Shown piece after piece: positions 1 to 9,185 of a stretch of DNA of 64,000 nucleotides; positions within the stretch are counted from its first letter, which is position 1; each line of letters opens with the position of its first letter. The position numbers and the translations under genes are program-made. This DNA is from Streptomyces sp. MNU76 (GTDB lineage: Bacteria > Actinomycetota > Actinomycetes > Streptomycetales > Streptomycetaceae). The notes under the pieces were generated by a model, which was not told the origin of the DNA, searched no databases, and saw only the letters and a program-made list of their open reading frames with translations. The DNA is taken from positions 248,001 through 312,000 of the forward strand of contig NZ_JAJKLK010000022.1 of the NCBI RefSeq assembly GCF_020982545.1, read 5' to 3'.

Positions 1-1278
1 CGGCAGGACCTTGGAGCCGTACTGGTAGCCGTCGCCGGTGAGCTTCTCCAGGTAGAGGTCGGTGACGTCGACGCCCGAGTTGGTCATGCCCCAGGAGACG
101 TCGGCGTTGTGGCCGATTATCACGCCGGGCATGCCGGAGAAGGTGTAGCCGGAGACGTCGTACTGGCACTTCGCGGAGACGGCCTTGCAGTGCAGGCCCA
201 TCTGGTACCAGACCGACGGCAGCGACGCCGTCAGGTGCGGGTCGTTGGCGAGCAGCGGCTTGCCGGTGATGGTGTGGTCGCCGGAGACGACCCAGGAGTT
301 GGAGCCGATGCCGTTGCCGTTCACACCGACGGCCTCGGGCAGGTCCTCCAGGACGTCGTAGAGGCCGTCCAGCTGGGTCTGGAGGGCTCCGGAGTCCGTG
401 GAGGTGCCGGCGGTGCCTGTGCCCGTCCCGGTGCCCGTTCCCGTGCCCCCGGTGCCCTGCGTGGAGCCGTCCGTGTTCTGCGACGAGCCGGACCCGTCGG
501 ACCAGGTCTTGGTCAGCTCGTCGTACTGGCCCTCGCGCACGATCGTCCCGTTGCGCCTGTACGGGTACTGCGGGTACAGGTCGGCGATCTGCTTGGGGCC
601 GAGGCGGCTGGTCATCAGGGCGCGGTCGATCTCGTCCTGCATGTTGCCGCGCAGGTCCCACGCCATCGCCTTCAGCCAGGCGATCGAGTCGACCGGGGTC
701 CACTCCTCGGGCTGGTAGTCGTTGGAGAAGCCGAGGGCCGCGTACTCGACGGAGATCTCGTCGCCGTCCTTGCCGGCGAGGTAGGCGTTGACCCCCTTGG
801 CGTACGCGTCGAGGTACTTCTTCGTCTCGGCCGAGAGCGTCTTCTTGTACTCCTCCTCGGCGATCCGGTGCCAGCCGAGGGTGCGCAGGAACTCGTCGTT
901 GTCGACCTGGCTCTCGCCGAACATCTCCGAGAGGCGGCCGGCCGTCATGTGGCGGCGCACGTCCATCTCGTAGAACCGGTCCTGCGCCTGGACGTAGCCC
1001 TGTGCCATGAACAGGTCCTCGTCGGAGGAGGCGTAGATCTGCGGGATCCCGTAGCCGTCGCGCTTGACGTCGACCGGTCCCGCCAGACCGTCCAGGGTTA
1101 TCGACCCCTTGGTCTGCGGGAAGGAGGCGCGCACGGTGGAGACGGACCAGAACGCCCCGTAGCCGACGCCACCGATGATGGCCAGGACCAGGACGATCAG
1201 GAGAAGACGGACTTTTCGCCCCTTCTTCCTGCCGGACTTGCCCGGCTGCTGGCCGGAGGGGGTGGTGTCGGTGGGCAT
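1..1278 (-). CDS. Penicillin acylase family protein (3' end beyond window)
   Basis: The protein is an Ntn-hydrolase amidase that would cleave an amide bond in an acylated small molecule (beta-lactam, N-acyl-homoserine lactone or similar); the substrate cannot be read from sequence. The 426 visible codons start at ATG 1276-1278. A Lys/Arg-rich start is followed by one hydrophobic segment at about residues 24-43, so the enzyme is probably membrane-anchored and extracellular. An alpha-chain-like region follows, then a low-complexity Ser/Gly/Thr linker at about 265-300. The motif GSNSW has its first Ser at residue 326, the expected N-terminal nucleophile of the beta chain after self-cleavage, followed by VVSGDH and NDPH typical of the family. 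The beta chain is cut off by the window edge. The antiporter gene diverges from it with about 320 bases between. The family call is secure; specificity is unknown. Confidence 0.9.
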   Translation of the reverse strand, partial: MPTDTTPSGQQPGKSGRKKGRKVRLLLIVLVLAIIGGVGYGAFWSVSTVRASFPQTKGSITLDGLAGPVDVKRDGYGIPQIYASSDEDLFMAQGYVQAQDRFYEMDVRRHMTAGRLSEMFGESQVDNDEFLRTLGWHRIAEEEYKKTLSAETKKYLDAYAKGVNAYLAGKDGDEISVEYAALGFSNDYQPEEWTPVDSIAWLKAMAWDLRGNMQDEIDRALMTSRLGPKQIADLYPQYPYRRNGTIVREGQYDELTKTWSDGSGSSQNTDGSTQGTGGTGTGTGTGTGTAGTSTDSGALQTQLDGLYDVLEDLPEAVGVNGNGIGSNSWVVSGDHTITGKPLLANDPHLTASLPSVWYQMGLHCKAVSAKCQYDVSGYTFSGMPGVIIGHNADVSWGMTNSGVDVTDLYLEKLTGDGYQYGSKVLP

Positions 1279-1597
1279 CGCTGTCCTTGCTGTCCTAACA
1301 CGAGCGGCAGGTCGGGCTGTGCTTTGTACTGAACGCTGGAGCAACCATAGGCGCAGGGCCCGACGCGACTTGACGCGGAGTCGGGAACTGGCGCGAACGG
1401 CCGTTCGATCTTGCCCTCGCGAGCGTCAAGAAATCGTCAAGAGTTAGGTAAGGTAACGAAGTACTCGCACTGATGTAACCGCAATCGCACGGTTTCCGTG
1501 ATCGGCTTCGCCTGCCCGCACGCGCGCGTGCCCGCATCCAGTGCTCGACGTCCCACACTCGGAACCACGTGCGGTTCGGCAAGAAAGGTACGGCCCG

Positions 1598-3124
1598 CTG
1601 ACTGTCCACGATCTCAACCAGCTCCTGCTCGTCTGCTCGCTCGTCCTTCTCGTCGCGGTCGCCGCGGTCCGGATCTCGTCGCGCAGCGGGCTCCCCAGCC
1701 TGCTCGTGTACCTGGGCATAGGCATCGCCATGGGCCAGGACGGCATCGGCGGCATCCACTTCGACGACGCCGCCCTGACCCGGGTCATCGGCTACGCGGC
1801 CCTCGTCGTGATCCTGGCGGAGGGCGGCCTCGGCACGAAGTGGAAGGAGATCGGACCGGCCCTGCCGGCCGCCAGCTCACTGGCGCTGGTCGGCGTCGCG
1901 GTGAGCGTCGGCGTCACCGCCGCGGGCGCGCACTATCTGATCGGACTGGAGTGGCGGCAGTCGCTCATCATCGGCGCGGTCGTGTCCTCCACGGACGCGG
2001 CGGCCGTCTTCTCCGTGCTGCGCAGGATCCCGCTCCCCGCGCGTCTGACGGGCACCCTGGAGGCCGAGTCCGGCTTCAACGACGCCCCGGTCGTCATCCT
2101 CGTCGCCTCGCTCTCCATGGCCGGACCGGTCGAGCACTGGTACGTCCTGATCGGTGAGATAGCGCTGGAACTGGTGATCGGCGCCGCCATCGGCCTCGCC
2201 GTGGGCTGGCTGGGCTCCTGGGGCCTGAGGCACGTGGCGCTGCCCGCCTCCGGCCTCTACCCGATCGCCGTCATGGCCATCGCCGTCACCGCCTACGCGG
2301 CCGGCGCCCTGGCCCACGGCAGCGGCTTCCTCGCCGTCTATCTGGCCTCCATGGTCCTCGGCAACGCCAAGCTGCCCCACTGGCCCGCCACCCGGGGCTT
2401 CGCCGAGGGGGTCGGCTGGATCGCCCAGATCGGCATGTTCGTCCTGCTCGGACTGCTGGTCACCCCGCACGAGATGGGCGACGACATCTGGCCCGCCCTC
2501 GTCATCGGCCTGGTGCTGACCATGGTGGCGCGGCCCCTGAGCGTCGTCGCCGCACTGCTGCCGTTCCGGGTGCCCTGGCGCGAGCAGGCCCTGCTCTCCT
2601 GGGCCGGACTGCGCGGCGCGGTGCCCATCATCCTGGCGACGATCCCCATGGTGAGCGGCGTCGAGGGCAGCCGCCGGATCTTCAACATCGTCTTCGTGCT
2701 CGTCGTCGTCTACACCCTCGTCCAGGGACCGACGCTGCCCTGGCTTGCCCGCAAGCTGCGCCTCGGCGGCTCCGGCGACGAGGCGGCCGACCTAGGCATC
2801 GAATCGGCGCCCCTGGAGCGGCTGCGCGGCCACCTGCTGTCCGTCGCCATCCCCGAGAAGTCCCGCATGCACGGCGTCGAGGTCAACGAGCTGCGGCTCC
2901 CCGCGGGTGCCGCCGTCACCCTCGTCGTCCGCGACGGCACGTCCTTCGTGCCCCTGCCGACCACGGTCCTGCGACGCGGCGACGAGCTCCTCGTCGTCGC
3001 CACCGACCCCGTCCGGGACCAGGCGGAGCGCCGGCTCAGGGCCGTCGGCCAGGGCGGCAAGCTGGCCGACTGGCTGGGGACGGGCGACGGCGGTGGCGAC
3101 GGCACCAGGGGCCCCCGTCATTAA
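1598..3124 (+). CDS. CPA-type potassium/proton antiporter with TrkA-C domain
   Basis: A monovalent-cation/H+ antiporter of the inner membrane, related to NhaP2/CvrA and KefB. About twelve hydrophobic segments occupy residues 5-400. The conserved acidic membrane motif ESGFNDAP lies in the middle of them. A soluble TrkA-C-like regulatory domain occupies about residues 420-490 and includes RRGDELLVVATD. I prefer the CTG at 1598, eight bases after AAGAAAGGTA, because the protein then begins TVHDLNQLLL directly at the first membrane helix. An ATG at 1541 in the same frame would add 19 unconserved-looking residues. It stands alone between the divergent acylase gene and an MFS gene. Ion preference (K+ versus Na+) is inferred from family and is not visible. 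Confidence 0.88.
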   Translation: MTVHDLNQLLLVCSLVLLVAVAAVRISSRSGLPSLLVYLGIGIAMGQDGIGGIHFDDAALTRVIGYAALVVILAEGGLGTKWKEIGPALPAASSLALVGVAVSVGVTAAGAHYLIGLEWRQSLIIGAVVSSTDAAAVFSVLRRIPLPARLTGTLEAESGFNDAPVVILVASLSMAGPVEHWYVLIGEIALELVIGAAIGLAVGWLGSWGLRHVALPASGLYPIAVMAIAVTAYAAGALAHGSGFLAVYLASMVLGNAKLPHWPATRGFAEGVGWIAQIGMFVLLGLLVTPHEMGDDIWPALVIGLVLTMVARPLSVVAALLPFRVPWREQALLSWAGLRGAVPIILATIPMVSGVEGSRRIFNIVFVLVVVYTLVQGPTLPWLARKLRLGGSGDEAADLGIESAPLERLRGHLLSVAIPEKSRMHGVEVNELRLPAGAAVTLVVRDGTSFVPLPTTVLRRGDELLVVATDPVRDQAERRLRAVGQGGKLADWLGTGDGGGDGTRGPRH

Positions 3125-3389
3125 GGGCAGATTTCGCACTGTTCACACCCTCCGGAAGCAGGGGCGCGGCCGCCCGTAGTGCTCACTTTCACAGGTGATT
3201 CCCTCCATCCCCCTGTACGATGAAGGCGCACTTGATCGGACCAACTCTGTCTGACGCAGAGCTGGCGCGACCGTATGGCGGCCGTCACGCCCCCCTTCCG
3301 CGGGCCCGGCATCTACCGCAGTGGCGCAAGAGGACAGCTCTCGGCGCCCCCCGCACGGGCGCGCTACCAGGCGGCGGAAAGGCACGGCC

Positions 3390-4679
3390 GTGGCGTCCAC
3401 GGTCACCTCGAACACCTCGAACACCCCCACGGCGTCCCGGCCGGGCTACGGACAGCTGCTGCGCACCCGTGGCGCGTGGACGTTCCTCCTGCCCGGCTTC
3501 GCGGCCCGCCAGCCGTTCGCGATGCTGACGCTCTCCATCGTGCTGCTCGTCCAGCACACCACCGGCTCCTACGGCGCGGCCGGTGCCGTGGCCGCCGTCA
3601 CCGGCGTCTCCATGGCCCTGTTCGCGCCCTGGAGCGGCCGTCTCGCCGACCGGCACGGCCAGCGGGCCGTCCTGATCCCCGGCGTCCTCGTCCACGGGGC
3701 GGCAGGCCTGTCCCTGACGGCGCTGGCCCTGATGGACGCCCCCCTGTGGGCGCTCTTCGCCGCCGCCGTGCCCACCGGGGCCTCGGTGCCGCAGATCGGC
3801 CCCATGGTGCGGGCCCGCTGGGGCGTCAAGCTCCGGGACTCGCCCCTGATGGGCACCGCCGCCGCCTTCGAGTCCGTCACCGACGAGCTGACCTTCGTCC
3901 TCGGCCCGCTGCTCGCGACCGCGCTGTGCACCGCCGTGCACCCGGCCGCCGGCCTGCTCACCGAAGCCGCGCTGACCCTGATCGGCGGTCTGCTGTTCGC
4001 CGCGCAACGCGGCACCCAGCCGCGGGTCGTACCCGCGTCCCACGCGCGCGTGGAGCGCGTTTCCGCCCTGTCCGTCCCCGGCGTGCGCGTCCTGATCGTC
4101 ACCTTCCTGGGCATCGGCTCCGTCTTCGGCGGCATGCAGGTCTCCCTCGCCGCCTTCTCCGAGTCGATCGGCGAGCCCGGCCTGAACGGCGTCCTGTACG
4201 GCGTGTTCGCCGCCGGCAACATGCTCTCCGGCATCGTCTGCGGCGCCATCGCCTGGAAGACGGCCCCGCAGCGGCGCCTGGTCGTCGGCTACACCGCTCT
4301 GGCGCTCGTCGCCTCCGCGCTGTGGACCGCCGACTCCGTGCTCGTCCTCGCCGCGCTCGGCCTGTTCGTCGGCATGTGCATCGCCCCCGCCCTGATCACC
4401 GGCTACACGCTGGTCGACTCCCTGGTCCCCTCGGGCGCCCGTACGGAGGCCTTCACCTGGCTGACCGGCGCGGTCGCGCTCGGCCAGGCGGCGGCCGTCA
4501 CGGCCGCCGGTCAGCTGGAGGACCGGCTGTGGACGGGCGCCGGATTCCTGGTGCCGGCGGCCGGTACGGCACTGGCCCTGGTCACCCTGTTGTCCCTGCG
4601 TACGCGGCTGGCGGGCAGCCCTCGCGGCCGTACCGTCGCGCGTGTCGTCGGTCACCGAGTGCCGGTGACAGTGGACTGA
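3390..4679 (+). CDS. MFS transporter
   Basis: A major facilitator superfamily permease of 429 residues with about twelve predicted membrane helices. The loop-2 motif GRLADRHGQR after helix 2 is the MFS signature. It probably exports a small molecule; nothing indicates the substrate. I chose GTG 3390, seven bases after GGAAAGG; an ATG at 3321 in frame would add 23 Arg/Ser-rich residues before the first helix. The second half has Gly/Ala-rich helices typical of drug/metabolite exporters, and the protein ends with a short Arg-rich tail. It is followed after 69 bases by the FmdB-type gene on the same strand. Confidence 0.82.
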   Translation: MASTVTSNTSNTPTASRPGYGQLLRTRGAWTFLLPGFAARQPFAMLTLSIVLLVQHTTGSYGAAGAVAAVTGVSMALFAPWSGRLADRHGQRAVLIPGVLVHGAAGLSLTALALMDAPLWALFAAAVPTGASVPQIGPMVRARWGVKLRDSPLMGTAAAFESVTDELTFVLGPLLATALCTAVHPAAGLLTEAALTLIGGLLFAAQRGTQPRVVPASHARVERVSALSVPGVRVLIVTFLGIGSVFGGMQVSLAAFSESIGEPGLNGVLYGVFAAGNMLSGIVCGAIAWKTAPQRRLVVGYTALALVASALWTADSVLVLAALGLFVGMCIAPALITGYTLVDSLVPSGARTEAFTWLTGAVALGQAAAVTAAGQLEDRLWTGAGFLVPAAGTALALVTLLSLRTRLAGSPRGRTVARVVGHRVPVTVD

Positions 4680-4748
4680 CCCCAGGGGAATAGGTCACTA
4701 TGGACCGTCGTTAGCACTCATCGAGTGAGAGTGCCAGGAGGAAGACCA

Positions 4749-5069
4749 GTGCCGACGTACCAGTACCAGTGCACCGAATGCGGTGAGGGCCTCGAAGCGG
4801 TGCAGAAGTTCACCGACGACGCCCTGACCGAGTGCCCCAGCTGCAACGGCCGCCTCAAGAAGGTGTTCTCGGCGGTCGGCATCGTCTTCAAGGGCTCCGG
4901 TTTCTACCGGAACGACAGCCGTGGCTCGTCGTCGAGCAGCAGCCCGGCGACGGCGAAGTCCTCGTCGTCCTCCTCGGACACGAAGTCCTCGACCTCGTCC
5001 TCGTCGTCCTCCGACGCGAAGTCGTCGTCCTCGGGCTCTTCCTCCACCAGCAGCACGTCGGCCGCGTAG
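4749..5069 (+). CDS. FmdB-family zinc ribbon protein
   Basis: A small putative regulatory/zinc-binding protein of 106 residues. The first 50 residues hold the FmdB zinc ribbon: CTEC and CPSC are the two metal-binding CxxC knuckles, followed by a basic LKKVFS and GIVFKGSGFY. The rest is almost pure Ser/Thr with Lys, Asp and Ala, the usual disordered tail of actinobacterial FmdB proteins. The start is GTG 4749, six bases after AGGAGG; the ATG at 4725 lies upstream of that ribosome binding site and is rejected. It sits directly upstream of the MTA phosphorylase gene, as is common in Streptomyces. Its cellular role is not established. Confidence 0.9.
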   Translation: MPTYQYQCTECGEGLEAVQKFTDDALTECPSCNGRLKKVFSAVGIVFKGSGFYRNDSRGSSSSSSPATAKSSSSSSDTKSSTSSSSSSDAKSSSSGSSSTSSTSAA

Positions 5070-5152
5070 CGCCACCGCTTCCGCCCGGACCCTGCCGTCG
5101 TACGACGACCGGCGGGGTCCTGGGCGTTTCCGGGCCCGGTTAAGGTGCGGGC

Positions 5153-6112
5153 ATGGCGAACACGGAGCACGTGGACAGCGGGGTCGGGCCGGCGGGCGGT
5201 ACGGGCACGGCGGACGGCACAGCAGCGGCGGACACGGCGCATGACACGGCAGCGGCGGACACGGGGCAGGCCGATCTCGCCGGTCTGGCCGAGATCGGTG
5301 TCATCGGCGGATCGGGGTTCTACTCCTTCCTCGACGACGTGACCGAGATACAGGTCGACACCCCCTACGGACCGCCCAGCGACAACCTCTTCCTCGGCGA
5401 GATCGCCGGACGCCGCGTCGCCTTCCTCCCGCGCCACGGCCGCGCCCACCATCTGCCGCCGCACCGCATCAACTACCGCGCCAACCTCTGGGCCCTGCGC
5501 TCCGTCGGCGCGCGCCAGGTGCTCGGCCCGTGCGCGGTGGGCGGTCTGCGATCCGAGTACGGACCGGGCACGCTCCTCGTCCCGGACCAGCTCGTGGACC
5601 GTACGAAGTCCCGCTCCCAGACCTACTTCGACGGCCTCCCCCTGCCCGGTGGCGCCGTCCCGAACGTCGTGCACGTCTCGCTCGCCGACCCCTACTGCCC
5701 CGTCGGCCGCAAGGCCGCTCTCGAAGCGGCGCGCCGACGGGACTGGGAACCGGTGGACGGCGGCACCCTCGTCGTGGTCGAGGGCCCCCGCTTCTCCACC
5801 CGCGCCGAGTCGCTGTGGCACCAGGCCCAGGGCTGGTCCGTGGTCGGCATGACCGGCCACCCCGAGGCCATCCTGGCCCGCGAACTGGAGCTCTGCTACA
5901 CCTCCCTGACCCTCGTGACCGACCTCGACGCCGGAGCCGAGACCGGCGAAGGCGTCTCCCACGAGGAGGTTCTCCAGGTCTTCGCCGCCAACATCGACCG
6001 CCTCCGGGGCGTCCTCTTCGAGGCGGTCGCCGCCCTGCCGCCGAACGACGGCCGCGACTGCCTGTGCACGAAGGCGCTGGGCGGGATGGATCCGGGGTTC
6101 ACGCTGCCGTGA
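5153..6112 (+). CDS. mtnP: S-methyl-5'-thioadenosine phosphorylase
   Basis: The enzyme cleaves methylthioadenosine with phosphate to adenine and 5-methylthioribose-1-phosphate, clearing the by-product of polyamine and related pathways. The protein has 319 residues; the catalytic part starts at about residue 47 (GVIGGSGFY). Further family motifs are PRHGRAH with HRINYRAN, VEGPRFSTRAES and GMTGHPEA, which form the phosphate, ribose and base sites of the PNP/MTAP family 2 fold. The N-terminal 45 residues are a Thr/Ala/Asp/Gly repeat-like extension absent from ordinary homologues of about 270-280 residues, so the true start may be questioned, but no better ribosome binding site is seen. The enzyme could also act on other 6-oxopurine or thio-nucleosides; the family call is firm. 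Confidence 0.9.
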   Translation: MANTEHVDSGVGPAGGTGTADGTAAADTAHDTAAADTGQADLAGLAEIGVIGGSGFYSFLDDVTEIQVDTPYGPPSDNLFLGEIAGRRVAFLPRHGRAHHLPPHRINYRANLWALRSVGARQVLGPCAVGGLRSEYGPGTLLVPDQLVDRTKSRSQTYFDGLPLPGGAVPNVVHVSLADPYCPVGRKAALEAARRRDWEPVDGGTLVVVEGPRFSTRAESLWHQAQGWSVVGMTGHPEAILARELELCYTSLTLVTDLDAGAETGEGVSHEEVLQVFAANIDRLRGVLFEAVAALPPNDGRDCLCTKALGGMDPGFTLP

Positions 6113-6277
6113 CGGGGCGAGGGCCGGGGCGATGCCGGAGCGGTGCCGGGGCGGAACTCCTCGTTCGAGTGGCGAGGTTTTCCACAACCGGTGGGTGGTC
6201 CACAGGCCTCGGCGGGTCTCGCCGCGAAGCCTCATCGTGGGACCGCAAGCCGATCTCACACAGCAGGTGGTGGCCTC

Positions 6278-6940
6278 ATGTCCCGTACTCCGTCTCCGTC
6301 CGTGCCGGTGTCCCCGAGCGGCTTCTCGCCCTCTTCCTCGCCGCATCCCTCCTCGCACTCGCCCTTGCCGTCGTCCTCCTCGCGCTCCTCGTCGTCCTCG
6401 TCGTCCTCGTCCGTACGCGTTCCGTCCTGGGCCGCCGGCCCACCCGGCACCGACGCCCCTCCCACCTGCGAGGTCCCGCAGTTCGCCCCGCTGCGGGTGC
6501 GCGGCGGAGCGCACCGCCTCCGTCGTCTCGCCCGCTGCCGGCGGCGAGCCATGGCCGCCGGCCTTGCGGTGACCGCCGCCGCCCTGTTGGTGACAGGGGC
6601 GGGCCCGAGGGAGGGGGAACGGGTCAGGGGCCACCCTGTGGCCGACCCGGTCCCCGAACGGCCCGCCCGCATGGGGACGGTGACCGCTCCGGTGCGCATC
6701 GCCGACGCCGCGACGGTACGGCTGCTGCGGCCGGGCGACCGGGTCGACGTGATCGCGGCCGAGGAGTCCACGACGGGCGGTGCCGCGAAGGTCGTGGCCC
6801 GGGGCGCCCGTGTCTCCGAGGTACCCACCGCCGACGCGGCCGAGAGCGGAGCCCTGGTCGTCCTGACCGTGCCCCGGCGCACGGCGGCCGAGCTGGCCGG
6901 CGCCGGCGCCACGTCCCGTCTGGCGGTGACCCTGTGGTGA
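6278..6940 (+). CDS. SAF/CpaB-like domain protein, single membrane anchor
   Basis: A 220-residue protein resembling the RcpC/CpaB group of Flp pilus assembly proteins, of which many Streptomyces carry a solitary copy. Residues 1-60 are Ser/Pro-rich and disordered. A basic stretch (RRLARCRRR) precedes one membrane helix at about residues 92-108. The extracellular part contains VTAPVRIADAATVRLLRPGDRVDVIA in family-like order, the SAF/RcpC beta-clip region, ending in LVVLTVPRRTA. The ATG at 6278 follows GGTGG. No other pilus genes are nearby, so a pilus role is only inferred from the domain. It is followed by mscL. Confidence 0.7.
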   Translation: MSRTPSPSVPVSPSGFSPSSSPHPSSHSPLPSSSSRSSSSSSSSSVRVPSWAAGPPGTDAPPTCEVPQFAPLRVRGGAHRLRRLARCRRRAMAAGLAVTAAALLVTGAGPREGERVRGHPVADPVPERPARMGTVTAPVRIADAATVRLLRPGDRVDVIAAEESTTGGAAKVVARGARVSEVPTADAAESGALVVLTVPRRTAAELAGAGATSRLAVTLW

Positions 6941-7066
6941 CCGCGTTCCCCGCCGCCGGACCTCAGCCGTCAAGTCGCACGATGGAGGGACCCTGTTGGA
7001 CATCCGGGCCCTGCCCTGACGTAGGTTGCGGAGTCGTTTGTTCCACAACCAGCGCAGAGAGGCCTC

Positions 7067-7546
7067 GTGGTGAGCGTGAAGAAGGAGCCGAGCGTCTGGG
7101 AGGGCTTCAAGGCCTTCCTGATGCGGGGGAACGTCGTCGACCTGGCCGTCGCCGTGGTCATCGGCGCGGCCTTCACCAACATCGTCAACTCCGTGGTGAA
7201 GGGGGTCATCAGCCCGCTGGTGGGGGCGTTCGGCACGAAGAACCTGGACCAGTACCGCTACTGCATGAAGGACCCTTGCGAGGGCTCGGCGGACGGAACG
7301 GTCACCGAAGGCGTCGCGATCCTCTGGGGCACGGTGCTGAACGCGACGCTCACGTTCCTCATCACCGCGGCCGTCGTCTACTTCCTGATGGTGCTCCCCA
7401 TGGCCAAGTACCTGGCCCGCCAGGAAGCCCGCCGGAAGGCGAAGGAGGGCACGCACGAGGTCATCGAGGTGACCGAGCTGGAGGTCCTGAAGGAGATCCG
7501 CGACGCCCTGGTGGCCCAGCGCGGTTCGGGCCACGACCGCACTTAG
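7067..7546 (+). CDS. mscL: Large-conductance mechanosensitive channel MscL
   Basis: A stretch-activated channel that vents solutes during hypo-osmotic shock. The 159-residue sequence shows the conserved N-terminal amphipathic helix (EGFKAFLMRGNVVDLAV), TM1 continuing to VIGAAFTNIV, a periplasmic loop containing two Cys residues, TM2 (LTFLITAAVVYFLMV) and a charged C-terminal helical bundle. The length is normal for actinobacteria. Two GTG codons lie next to each other at 7067 and 7070, preceded by AGAGAGG; either could be the start. The two loop cysteines could form a disulphide, which is uncommon in proteobacterial MscL. The gene is monocistronic in appearance, in the same orientation as the SAF gene. 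Confidence 0.95.
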   Translation: MVSVKKEPSVWEGFKAFLMRGNVVDLAVAVVIGAAFTNIVNSVVKGVISPLVGAFGTKNLDQYRYCMKDPCEGSADGTVTEGVAILWGTVLNATLTFLITAAVVYFLMVLPMAKYLARQEARRKAKEGTHEVIEVTELEVLKEIRDALVAQRGSGHDRT

Positions 7547-7574
7547 CGGAGGCGGAGACCTGCGGCGGGCGGAG

Positions 7575-7763
7575 TCAGATGTGGTGGGGCGGCTTCTCGT
7601 CGAGGAAGCGCTTCAGGTCGGCCGCGCTGTCGCCACCCTCGCCGGACCGCTCGCCCCAGCCGTGGTCCGAGTCGTCGGACGACGGCCGACTGAGCGGGTC
7701 GTCGAAGACCAGCGCGGCCTTGGGGTCACGCGGTTCGGGGCCGGGGGCGGGAGCGGTACTCAT
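7575..7763 (-). CDS. Small conserved acidic protein of unknown function
   Basis: A 62-residue polypeptide convergent with mscL. It starts at ATG 7761-7763 and ends with RFLDEKPPHH near the C terminus, a tail I recall from short hypothetical proteins next to mscL in other Streptomyces. It is rich in Pro, Asp, Ser and Gly, has no membrane segment or cysteine, and is predicted to be disordered. No function is known to me. It is kept because the tail and gene position look conserved, but the ribosome binding site is weak. Confidence 0.55.
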   Translation of the reverse strand: MSTAPAPGPEPRDPKAALVFDDPLSRPSSDDSDHGWGERSGEGGDSAADLKRFLDEKPPHHI

Positions 7764-7931
7764 GCGTCCAGGGTACGGCCCCGCGCCCGGACCGCCGTCG
7801 GCCCCTCGCACGGCCCCTCCCCGGCCTCTTCGCACCCGCCTCGGGCCCGTCCGCCCACACCCTCGGTCCGCCCCGGAACGGGTGAACACCTGAGCGAGAA
7901 TTCCAGCGGGTTTTCTGGTGTGCTTGGCCCC

Positions 7932-9185
7932 ATGACGCCCAGTTCCACATCCCCGCCTCCCTCGGCTCCCGTCCCCTCCTCCGGCCCCGGAAGCGCGCCG
8001 GTGCGCAGGCTGGTCGCCCGGAGTCGCGAGGAGCACCGGGTCGCCTCGCCGCTGGAGCTCTTCTTCGACCTGTGCTTCGTCGTGGCCGTCGCCCAGGCGG
8101 GCGTGCAACTGGTCCACTCCGTCGCGGAGGCACACGCCGCCGAGGGCATCCTGAACTACGCGATGGTCTTCTTCGCCATCTGGTGGGCCTGGATGAACTT
8201 CACCTGGTTCGCGTCGGCGTACGACAACGACGACGTGCCCTACCGACTGGTGACCCTCGTCCAGATCTCGGGTGTCCTGGTCCTCGCCGCCGGGGTGGGC
8301 CGGGCCTTCGAGGACCACGACTGGTCCCTGGTCGTGCTCGGCTACGTGATCATGCGGCTGGCGATGACCGCGCAGTGGCTGAGAGCCGCGCGGACCGCGA
8401 CGGACGCGGAACGGGCCACGGCCCTGCGGTACGCGGGTGGAGTGGCGCTGTGCCAGATCGGCTGGCTGGGGCTGCTGTTCCTGCCGGAGCCGACCAGACC
8501 GTGGCTGTTCCTGGTGATGGCGATCGCCGAGCTGTCCGTCCCGGTGTACGCGGAGAGAGGCTTCCAGACGTCCTGGCATCCGCACCACATCGCGGAGCGG
8601 TACGGCCTGTTCACCATCATCGTGCTGGGCGAGACGATCCTGGCGGCCACGGTCGCGGTGAAGTCGGCGGCCGACGAGAACGACGCGCTGGGGGAACTGC
8701 TGCCGATCGCGGTGGGCGGGCTGCTGATCGTCTTCTCGGCGTGGTGGATCTACTTCACCGTTCCCATCCACGGTCATCTGCGCTCCAGCAGGGAGAGCTT
8801 CCTGTGGGGGTACGGCCACTACCTGATCTTCGCGTCGGCCGCCGCGATCGGCGCGGGTCTGGAGGTCGCGGTGGAGGAGACGGTGCACAAGGCACACATC
8901 TCCACCCTGGCCGCGTCCGCGGCGGTGACGCTGCCGACGGCGCTGTACCTGATCTCGGTGTGGGCGCTGCACGCCCGCCACTTCAAGGTGGGCACGGCAC
9001 AGCAGACGGTGCTGCCGCTCGCCGCGCTGGCCGTGGTGATGTGCACCTTCCTGGGGCACTGGGCGGTGCCGGCGGCGGGTGCCGTGTCGGCGGTGACGGT
9101 CGCGGTCGGGGTGACGCTCACCGCCCGGGGCCACGAGCCAAGGCCCGCGCGGGCCCACGACAACCGAGACGCTCATGGCAGTTGA
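7932..9185 (+). CDS. Low temperature requirement protein A (LtrA) family
   Basis: An integral membrane protein of 417 residues in the LtrA family (named after a Listeria cold-growth gene; biochemical role unresolved). A Pro/Ser-rich N terminus is followed by VASPLELFFDLCFVVAVAQ, the signature opening of the family, and about ten to eleven membrane helices. GLFTIIVLGETIL and WWIYF are further family motifs. The ATG at 7932 is the first start after a region without good ribosome binding sites; the open frame upstream to 7581 has no homology-like content. Its last 11 bases overlap the start of the P1 peptidase gene, so the two are probably translationally coupled. Confidence 0.88.
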   Translation: MTPSSTSPPPSAPVPSSGPGSAPVRRLVARSREEHRVASPLELFFDLCFVVAVAQAGVQLVHSVAEAHAAEGILNYAMVFFAIWWAWMNFTWFASAYDNDDVPYRLVTLVQISGVLVLAAGVGRAFEDHDWSLVVLGYVIMRLAMTAQWLRAARTATDAERATALRYAGGVALCQIGWLGLLFLPEPTRPWLFLVMAIAELSVPVYAERGFQTSWHPHHIAERYGLFTIIVLGETILAATVAVKSAADENDALGELLPIAVGGLLIVFSAWWIYFTVPIHGHLRSSRESFLWGYGHYLIFASAAAIGAGLEVAVEETVHKAHISTLAASAAVTLPTALYLISVWALHARHFKVGTAQQTVLPLAALAVVMCTFLGHWAVPAAGAVSAVTVAVGVTLTARGHEPRPARAHDNRDAHGS

